This document shows, piece by piece, positions 58,172-64,000 of a stretch of DNA of 64,000 nucleotides. The DNA is taken from assembly GCF_900112405.1 (NCBI RefSeq), contig NZ_FOLI01000004.1, positions 44,494 through 108,493 on the forward strand, given 5' to 3'. How positions within the stretch are numbered: the stretch's first letter is position 1; each line of letters opens with the position of its first letter. Under the pieces are notes generated by a model. It saw only the letters and a program-made list of their open reading frames with translations, was not told where the DNA came from and made no database searches. Source of the stretch: Fructobacillus durionis. GTDB taxonomy: Bacteria; Bacillota; Bacilli; Lactobacillales; Lactobacillaceae. A program made the position numbers and the translations under genes.

Positions 58172-58789
58172 TTACTTAGGAAGCTTGTCCTTCATTTGCT
58201 GAACCAATTGTTGAATTTCGTCATCTGTAACCTGACGCTTTTCAACTTCGGCCTTCAACTTTAAATCATAAGGAGCCTTGGAATCCTTAAGTGAATCCAA
58301 CTTTTGGCAAAGTGCCTGGAAGCCTGAGTGTTGAACTTCATCGGCAGTGGTGTTTTGCTCCTTCAAGATGAAGTAATGCAAAATGATGTGTTCGATTAGG
58401 TCAACACGGGTGATGTTTTGCTTTTCCTGACAGAGGAAAGAAGCTTGGATGGCTTCATCGTCCGAGTAGTCGGGGTGTTCGTCCTTCATACGGTTGAAGA
58501 TGCGGTAGCAAGCCTGGAATTGGTTCAAGCTTTCATAACCGCGAATGTTTTCCAAATCGTGGTGGAAGTAAAAACCGCCAAGGCTCTTGCCGGAGTTACC
58601 ACGAACAGGGGCGTGGATACCGGAAGTTGAACCGGCTGCAATGGCCTGGTGGAGTTTCTTGTAGTAGGAGCTAATGTTAAAGAAGTCCCTTACCTTCGCT
58701 TCATCTTGGTGATTTTTCTTGATGGCTGCCAAAGCTGTTTGGTAGTCTTGACTTAAAAAGAGGTCTTGATAACTAGTTTGTTTCTTCAT
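58172..58789 (-). CDS. protein of unknown function (205 residues)
   Basis: A soluble, mainly helical product rich in Gln, Lys and Asp, with many His/Tyr residues and two cysteines and no membrane span. It ends in DEIQQLVQQMKDKLPK. TAGGAGCAC lies before the ATG. It is convergent with the aminotransferase and downstream of rpsD, separated by a terminator. No family recognised. Confidence 0.6.
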   Translation of the reverse strand: MKKQTSYQDLFLSQDYQTALAAIKKNHQDEAKVRDFFNISSYYKKLHQAIAAGSTSGIHAPVRGNSGKSLGGFYFHHDLENIRGYESLNQFQACYRIFNRMKDEHPDYSDDEAIQASFLCQEKQNITRVDLIEHIILHYFILKEQNTTADEVQHSGFQALCQKLDSLKDSKAPYDLKLKAEVEKRQVTDDEIQQLVQQMKDKLPK

Positions 58790-58817
58790 TTTGTGCTCCT
58801 AACTATTTAATGGCAAA

Positions 58818-58851
58818 GAAAAAAGCCAGTGCAGAAAGCACTGGCTTTTTT
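58818..58851 (-). terminator. terminator of rpsD
   Basis: AAAAAGCCAGTGC / GCACTGGCTTTTTT around AGAAA, symmetrical A and T runs; on the minus strand it ends rpsD. Confidence 0.9.
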
Positions 58852-58874
58852 GTACAACCAAATGATATAAAGAA

Positions 58875-59486
58875 TTATCCCAAACGGTTGTAGTATTCGA
58901 CGATCAATGCTTCGTTGATGTCGGCATCAAGTTCTTCGCGTTCTGGCAAACGAACAAGCTTACCTTCCAACTTTTCAGCGTCAAATTCAACGAATTGTGG
59001 ACGTGAAACAACTGATTCAACAGCGATTTGGATAGGAACAATGTTCTTTGACTTTTCGCGAACAGAGATAACTTGGCCAGGTACCACTTCGTATGAAGGG
59101 ATATCAACGCGCTTGCCATCAACCAAGATGTGGCCGTGGTTTACCAATTGACGTGCTTGTTGGCGAGTAGTTGCCAAACCAAGACGGTAAACCAATGAGT
59201 CCAAACGACGTTCGAGCAAGATCATGAAGTTAGTACCGTGAGTACCTTGACGAATCTTACCAGCCTTGTTGAACAAACCGTGGAATTGACGTTCAGTCAA
59301 ACCGTAAGTAAAGCGCAACTTTTGCTTTTCGCGAAGTTGAACACCATATTCAGAAACCTTACCGCGACGACCTTGTCCGTGGTCACCAGGGGCGTAGGCA
59401 CGACGTGCCAATTCCTTACCAGTTCCTGAAAGTGAAACACCTAAACGACGTGAAACACGCCACTTTGGTCCAGTATAACGTGACAT
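58875..59486 (-). CDS. rpsD: 30S ribosomal protein S4
   Basis: Small-subunit assembly protein that binds 16S rRNA and represses its own mRNA in Firmicutes. The 203-residue product has the start [17 protein letters not shown], the S4 fold segment [19 protein letters not shown] and ends [15 protein letters not shown] lies before the ATG. It stands alone, as usual in this group, with a structured leader upstream. Confidence 0.97.
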   Translation of the reverse strand: MSRYTGPKWRVSRRLGVSLSGTGKELARRAYAPGDHGQGRRGKVSEYGVQLREKQKLRFTYGLTERQFHGLFNKAGKIRQGTHGTNFMILLERRLDSLVYRLGLATTRQQARQLVNHGHILVDGKRVDIPSYEVVPGQVISVREKSKNIVPIQIAVESVVSRPQFVEFDAEKLEGKLVRLPEREELDADINEALIVEYYNRLG

Positions 59487-59650
59487 AATATATGTCCTCC
59501 AAAATGTATTTTGCTGTACATTGAAGGGTAAGCACCAGATGCGTGCAGCGTCAAAAATTTACGTTTCTCAGGGACAGTAGCTATGCCCTTACTAACGATT
59601 CGAGACGTTGTTGACGCGCTTCTTTGCCTACTGCTACTCAATAAACAACT
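59487..59650 (-). ncRNA. probable S4-type autoregulatory leader of rpsD
   Basis: About 160 bases of transcribed, non-coding leader between the promoter and the rpsD start, with several pairing segments such as AGTAGC..GCTACT and AAGGGCA..TGTCCCT on the minus strand. Firmicute rpsD genes often have a pseudoknotted leader that binds S4; this is that leader by position. The fold was not computed. Confidence 0.5.
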
Positions 59651-59656
59651 TTCATA

Positions 59657-59685
59657 AGTATAGCAGGATTGCTGGGATAAGGCAA
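59657..59685 (-). promoter_or_regulatory. promoter of rpsD
   Basis: On the minus strand TTGCCT (59685-59680), a 17-base spacer and TATACT (59662-59657). Confidence 0.7.
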
Positions 59686-59833
59686 ACGATGTCTTGGTAA
59701 AGCGGGGCGAAATTGACTTTTTATTCCATTGAAAAGTTAAGAAAAGTCTAAAAGATGGGCTAGAAAGGGGCAGGCTAGTCGAAATAGTGTAAAGTTGATA
59801 CTAGCATATACTGAAGAGAAGAGGATAAAACCA

Positions 59834-61537
59834 ATGTGGATCATCATCGGAATCATTCTTGTACTACTCGTCTTTGCAGCAGTTTCCTGGGCGATTTTGG
59901 AGCAGCGCAAGGCAGCAGGGCAGGTGGCCGACTTTGAGCTGGCAAAAAAAGCTCTTATAAATGAACACGTGGAAAAAATGATTGCGGACGCGCGGAAGAT
60001 TTCGCTTTCTGGGCAGGCCTTGAAGGAATACGAAACAATTCAAGGGCAATATTCCTATTTAAAGAAGACGCTCTTTGCCAAGATTGACCAAGAACATGCC
60101 AGTGCAGAATCGAAGACTGGTGGCTTGAACGTTTGGGGCACAAAGCGTGCCCTCCGTCACTTGTTGGCTTTGACTAAAGAAGCGGCGCAAGTGCAGGCAA
60201 GCATTAAGGACGGTTTGGATAACTTGTATAAGCAAAACGACCGTCACCACGCTGCTATTGAACAATTACACGATGAACGTGATGTTATCTTAAAGCGCAT
60301 TGCGGAGGAACCCGAGAACTTTGGCCCAGCAGCCGCGGCTTTGACGGATTTCGTTAAGCAGGGCGAAGATTCATATAATGAATATAAGCAACTGGTCGAA
60401 GATGGTGAAGCACTGAAGGCATCGGAGGCATTTGAAGCTTTGGGCATGGAAGCCGGTCAGATGACGCACTATCTTCAGTCTGTTCCAGTGATTTTTAACG
60501 CGATTAATGGTAAGTACCTTGATCAAGTACAAGAAATTGTTGATGGAAAGGCTAAGCTAGAGGCACGTGGTGTTGTCTTCGACGATGAAGCCATTCAGGC
60601 TGATTTGGACCGAGTCGATGCGGACCGCATGGCGGCCTTAGCTGCGCTGAAGGATCTGAAAATCAAAGAAGCAACGGACTTACAGTTGGGCTTGAATAAG
60701 CAAATTCAGGCGCTCTATGATAAGTTGGAATTTGAGCTAAACGCCTATAACCGTTACTTCAAGCAACAGGATTTGATAACAAAGGCTTTTGATCGAATTT
60801 CTGAACAAAATCACTCCTTGATGATTGAATTGGCCTATCTGAAGGGCCGCTTCCAGTTGACCCACGATGAAGAGGGCAAGCAACAGGAGTACGCTAAGGA
60901 AATTGAAGACCTTGTTGCTGGGCAAAAGGAAGTTTCCTCTGCTCTGTCTGATAAGACGATGACCTATTCTGATGCCTGCGAACGTCAGCAGAAGTGGATG
61001 ACTTTGATGGGCGAACTCGACCAGGACCAAGTGGCTTTGTACAAACAAATCGAAGAATTCCAACCAGCCTTGAAGTCGGCTAAGAAATACTCGCTAGCTT
61101 ACATTGATGAATTAAAGGATTTGAAGCGTTCGTTGGAACGTCGGGATTTACCCGGATTGCCTCAGTTATTCTTGGACCATTTCTTTGCTATGTCAGACGA
61201 GATGACCCGCTTGGACGACGCGGTCAACGCTTCCCGTGTTGACTTGGATGCCGTCCAGCGTCAGGTCAACATTGTTTCATCTGATTTGGATACCTTGAAA
61301 GAAGAGGCTAAAGTCGTCGCTGAACAAGCAGACTTAGCCGTTGCCTTATTACAGTATGCTTCCCGCTATGCAGTGGAAAACGTACGGATGGGTGATGCTT
61401 TGAAGGAAGCACAAGTTCTCTATGATGAAGAATTTGATTACGCTCAAGTCATTGAAAAGATTAAGCCAATCTTGAATGAACTAGAACCAGAGGCCTACGC
61501 CCGACTAGTTGCTAACCAGGATCCGGTTGAATTATAA
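59834..61537 (+). CDS. ezrA: septation ring formation regulator EzrA
   Basis: Division protein that restrains FtsZ ring formation away from midcell and links FtsZ to the membrane. The 567-residue product has one N-terminal span (about 2-19) and then spectrin-like helical repeats across the rest, the family layout. ATG 59834 was chosen because GAGG lies nine bases before it and it gives the usual membrane start MWIIIGII; a longer frame starts at 59795. Divergent from rpsD. Confidence 0.92.
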   Translation: MWIIIGIILVLLVFAAVSWAILEQRKAAGQVADFELAKKALINEHVEKMIADARKISLSGQALKEYETIQGQYSYLKKTLFAKIDQEHASAESKTGGLNVWGTKRALRHLLALTKEAAQVQASIKDGLDNLYKQNDRHHAAIEQLHDERDVILKRIAEEPENFGPAAAALTDFVKQGEDSYNEYKQLVEDGEALKASEAFEALGMEAGQMTHYLQSVPVIFNAINGKYLDQVQEIVDGKAKLEARGVVFDDEAIQADLDRVDADRMAALAALKDLKIKEATDLQLGLNKQIQALYDKLEFELNAYNRYFKQQDLITKAFDRISEQNHSLMIELAYLKGRFQLTHDEEGKQQEYAKEIEDLVAGQKEVSSALSDKTMTYSDACERQQKWMTLMGELDQDQVALYKQIEEFQPALKSAKKYSLAYIDELKDLKRSLERRDLPGLPQLFLDHFFAMSDEMTRLDDAVNASRVDLDAVQRQVNIVSSDLDTLKEEAKVVAEQADLAVALLQYASRYAVENVRMGDALKEAQVLYDEEFDYAQVIEKIKPILNELEPEAYARLVANQDPVEL

Positions 61538-61543
61538 GCATAG

Positions 61544-61574
61544 AAAAAGCGATACCAAACGGTATCGCTTTTTT
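61544..61574. terminator. terminator between ezrA and the permease gene
   Basis: AAAAAGCGATACC / GGTATCGCTTTTTT around AAAC, serving both convergent genes. Confidence 0.9.
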
Positions 61575-61576
61575 GT

Positions 61577-62989
61577 TTACTTATTTTTCTTGGATGAGAT
61601 GGCCGAGTGCTTCATGCCGTAGAAGAAGTACCAGAGCAACCCGATAACAACCCAGACTGCGTAAAGCTTGAGGGTAATCATTGGAAGTCGGATAATCAAG
61701 AAGAGTGACAATCCGGCTGCCAGTGCTGGAAGCACTGGGTAGAATGGCATCTTGAATCCTTCGTGCTGCAAGTCCTTACGCTTACGTAGGAAGAGAACCC
61801 CGAAAGTGATGAACATGAAGGCGGTCAAGGTACCGATGTTAATCAAGTTGGTTAGGGTTGATAGTGGGATGAATCCGGCAAGGACCGTTTCAACTACCAC
61901 GGCTAAGATGATGGCGTTTTGTGGTAAGTGATTCTTGTTGACACGTCCAAGTCCCTTTGGCATCAATCCATCTCGACCGAACGAGTAGGCCAAGCGGGAT
62001 GAGGCAAAGATAAGGGCGAGGATTGCGGTAAACATTCCAATTAAGGCACCGATTGTAATCACAACGGAGAACTGTGTCTGCTTAATGGTTTGCAAAGCAA
62101 AGGCAGCGGGATCATCAACACCGAGCTTCTTGTAGTTAACAATTCCCGTCAAAACAATGGCGAAGAGTGTGTAGAGGGTTGAAGAAATCACAACCGTTCC
62201 CAAGATACCCCGTGACATCGTCTTCGTTGGGTTCTTAACTTCGGCAGCGTGGGCGGCAATCGTGTCAAAACCAAGGAAGGAGAAGATGATGGACGCCGTA
62301 GCTGCGGTAATACCGCCCAGACCCCAAAGACCCGTTTGGAATTGCTTAGGGTAAAAGTTAGAATAGTTAGTAGGTTTAATGAAGAAAAGGCCACCAATAA
62401 TGAAGAGTAAGATGATGGCAATCTTCAAGATAACGCCGGCGTTCTCGACTTTTTTGGACTGTGACAGACCTGCAAATAAAATGAAGGTTGAGACCAAGAT
62501 AACGAGGACGGCCAAGAGGTTCACAATCCCACCTTGATCGGGGCCAACTTGCAAACTGGTCGGAAGTGGCATGCCCATTTGTCCTAGTAGGGAGTTCATG
62601 TAGGCGGCAAATCCGGTCGCGATGGCTGAAACGGCAAGGAAATACTCTAGAATTAGTGACCAGCCAAGAAGCCAACCGATAATTTCGCCGTAGATAACGG
62701 ATCCATATGAATAAGCGGAACCGGCAACGGGCATGGCGGAAGAGAATTCCGCAAAGGCCATACCACAGATTCCTGAAAAGAGTGCGGCTAGCAAAAAGGC
62801 GATGGCAACGGCTGGTCCAGCGTGGTTCGCCGCTTCGTGGCCGGGAAGAATAAAGATACCAGAACCAATTACGGTTCCAACACCCAAACCGATTAAGTCC
62901 TTTGTTGAAAGGACACGGGCCATCTGCCCGTCTTTTTCAAGGTAGCCTTCAACGGATTCCCGTTGGAAGGCTCGTTTTAGTAAGTTCAT
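61577..62989 (-). CDS. APC family amino acid permease
   Basis: The 470-residue transporter has about 12 spans and the family start LIGLGVGTVIGSGIFILPG (about residues 32-50), AEFSSAMPVAGSAYSYGSVI and the conserved FSFLGFDTIAAHAAEVKNP (about residues 236-254). The sequence is close to the cationic amino acid transporter (CAT-like) branch; the substrate is not certain. Promoter at 63027-63055. The gene is convergent with ezrA. Confidence 0.9.
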   Translation of the reverse strand: MNLLKRAFQRESVEGYLEKDGQMARVLSTKDLIGLGVGTVIGSGIFILPGHEAANHAGPAVAIAFLLAALFSGICGMAFAEFSSAMPVAGSAYSYGSVIYGEIIGWLLGWSLILEYFLAVSAIATGFAAYMNSLLGQMGMPLPTSLQVGPDQGGIVNLLAVLVILVSTFILFAGLSQSKKVENAGVILKIAIILLFIIGGLFFIKPTNYSNFYPKQFQTGLWGLGGITAATASIIFSFLGFDTIAAHAAEVKNPTKTMSRGILGTVVISSTLYTLFAIVLTGIVNYKKLGVDDPAAFALQTIKQTQFSVVITIGALIGMFTAILALIFASSRLAYSFGRDGLMPKGLGRVNKNHLPQNAIILAVVVETVLAGFIPLSTLTNLINIGTLTAFMFITFGVLFLRKRKDLQHEGFKMPFYPVLPALAAGLSLFLIIRLPMITLKLYAVWVVIGLLWYFFYGMKHSAISSKKNK

Positions 62990-63026
62990 GTTTAAAAATT
63001 CTCACTTTTTTCTAATTTATCACTTA

Positions 63027-63055
63027 ATTGTAGCAGTTACGAAATGGCTTGTCGA
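63027..63055 (-). promoter_or_regulatory. promoter of the amino acid permease gene
   Basis: On the minus strand TCGACA (63055-63050), a 17-base spacer and TACAAT (63032-63027), close to the divergent kinase promoter (extended -10 TGGTAAAAT at 63065-63073). Confidence 0.7.
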
Positions 63056-63099
63056 TTATTTTAATGGTAAAATGATGCAAGCTGAGAGGAGAATGGCCA

Positions 63100-63654
63100 A
63101 TGGAAAACCGCGTGATCGTTTTAATGGGACCGGCTGGTGCTGGTAAAAGTACCGTTGCTTCTTATATAGAAGAAAAGTGGCAAGTGCCGCAAGTTATTAC
63201 ACACACGACTCGGAAAAAGCGTGAGGGCGAAGTGGATGGTCAGGACTACTACTTTGAAAGTCCTGCGACTTTTCCAAAGAACCATTACCTTGAAGAAGTT
63301 GAATACGCTGGTAACCGTTATGGGTCATCCATGGAAGGATTGGAACGGGGATGGCAGAAGAACCACTTGGTTAGTATCGTTTTAGATACGAAGGGTGGGG
63401 AAACATACCTTGAAAAGCTGGGTGATAAAGTCTGCCTTTTGTACATTACAGTTTCAAATGCTTCTATATTAAAGAAACGTCTGGTTGGACGTGGGGATGA
63501 TGAAGTGGCAATTGAAAAGCGGTTGAACTCAGCAGAGTTTAAACGGGATCTTCAGTTACCTGTTGAAATGCAGGGGCAAGCAGAGGTCATTTATAACGAT
63601 AACTGGGATGAAACGAAAGAAGAAATTGATAAGCTGATTAAAAGGCTGAAATAA
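63100..63654 (+). CDS. guanylate kinase-like P-loop protein
   Basis: A 184-residue nucleotide kinase with P-loop GPAGAGKS at 10-17, the GMP-binding segment THTTRKKREGEVDGQDYYF (about 35-53) and a GRGDD lid near 125-130. The pattern is that of Gmk, but at this length and place it may be a second, diverged paralogue in addition to the main gmk. TGAGAGGAG lies before the ATG. Confidence 0.82.
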   Translation: MENRVIVLMGPAGAGKSTVASYIEEKWQVPQVITHTTRKKREGEVDGQDYYFESPATFPKNHYLEEVEYAGNRYGSSMEGLERGWQKNHLVSIVLDTKGGETYLEKLGDKVCLLYITVSNASILKKRLVGRGDDEVAIEKRLNSAEFKRDLQLPVEMQGQAEVIYNDNWDETKEEIDKLIKRLK

Positions 63655-63736
63655 GGGGATAAAAACAAACGTTTTGTACTCGTCTTTGACCCTCATTCGT
63701 CTTTAGAATATCCATCGATTTTCTTGAAAAAAAGCA

Positions 63737-63765
63737 TTGACCGAACGGTGCAATGTCGGTATACT
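63737..63765 (+). promoter_or_regulatory. rRNA operon promoter P1
   Basis: TTGACC at 63737-63742, a 17-base spacer and TATACT at 63760-63765. Confidence 0.85.
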
Positions 63766-63843
63766 AATTATTGTTCCTTGCGAGGGACAAGCGGTTATCA
63801 AGTTTTGCTTGATAATCACCAGCAAAACTCATCAAAATAGTTG

Positions 63844-63872
63844 TTGCACAAGTTGCTAACATCTGTTACAAT
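63844..63872 (+). promoter_or_regulatory. rRNA operon promoter P2
   Basis: TTGCAC at 63844-63849, a 17-base spacer and TACAAT at 63867-63872, about 107 bases after P1. Confidence 0.75.
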
Positions 63873-64000
63873 AAATGAGTTGCCCAATCGGGTTAGCACA
63901 TTGAAAACTGAACAAAACTTTGAACAAACAAATCTGTAACGAGATTTAGCTTTGACAGCTAAATCTAACAAATTTGCGAAGTCAATTCGTAACAAACAAT
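63873..64000 (+). other. leader of the rRNA operon (16S gene beyond the window)
   Basis: The sequence TTGAAAACTGAACAAAAC at 63901-63918 is typical of Lactobacillales rRNA leaders. A hairpin AGATTTAGC / GCTAAATCT follows at 63942-63966. A second inverted repeat GGTTATCAAG / CTTGATAATC lies between P1 and P2 at 63793-63816. The 16S gene itself is not in the window. Confidence 0.75.

Overview
The window reads as chromosome of a low-GC, Gram-positive lactic acid bacterium of the Lactobacillales. The best guess is the Leuconostoc/Weissella branch. The evidence is Shine-Dalgarno starts throughout, the block pth-mfd-rqcP-divIC-tilS-hpt-ftsH-hslO-lysS, the block mbl-DUF2969-rodA, a D-Ala-D-X ligase with the Phe expected of an intrinsically vancomycin-resistant D-lactate ligase, and a strongly diverged triosephosphate isomerase, as might be tolerated in a phosphoketolase fermenter. 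The genus call is inference.

Layout. 1-900: ribosomal proteins L13 and S9. 1090-7585: a cell-envelope cluster of four membrane proteins that share an N-terminal tag (Trp, Phe, Asn-Gly-Arg, Pro). Two of them are TcaA/YvbJ-like and two have five membrane spans; a Fic AMPylase and a 39-residue membrane microprotein sit inside the cluster. 7822-12254: a wall-anchored adhesin, a coiled-coil membrane protein, a small gene remnant and a DUF6287-like surface protein. 12309-18610: an AT-rich islet with a three-gene methylase / DExH helicase / GIY-YIG nuclease cassette, the strongest candidate defence system here. 18723-23447: a small membrane protein, a nitroreductase, the CIRCE-controlled groES-groEL operon and a DUF3290/DUF421 pair. 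23686-26747: ribose and nucleoside use (rpiA, rbsK, divergent nupC). 26870-39195: a CBS protein, then a long housekeeping run from pth to lysS. 39269-41317: four tRNA genes (two identical Asn, Thr, Leu) around an MFS transporter. 41439-44072: a small membrane protein, tpiA and eno. 44176-47123: DNA repair, an SDR/TetR divergent pair with twin operators, tRNA-Arg and YigZ. 47359-49330: competence genes comFA-comFC. 49500-54182: cell shape and wall (mbl, rodA, ddl). 54245-58789: usp, a 6S-like RNA, rarA, a YueI-family gene, an aminotransferase and an unknown gene. 58875-63654: rpsD with a leader, ezrA, an amino-acid permease and a GMP-kinase-like gene. 63655-64000: tandem promoters and leader of an rRNA operon whose 16S gene lies beyond the window.

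Most notable: the tagged membrane-protein cluster; the methylase/helicase/nuclease islet; an Hsp33 with no cysteine at all; a diverged TIM; a nested inverted-repeat element at 23530-23610; and the 6S-like RNA. No insertion sequence, prophage or CRISPR array was seen.
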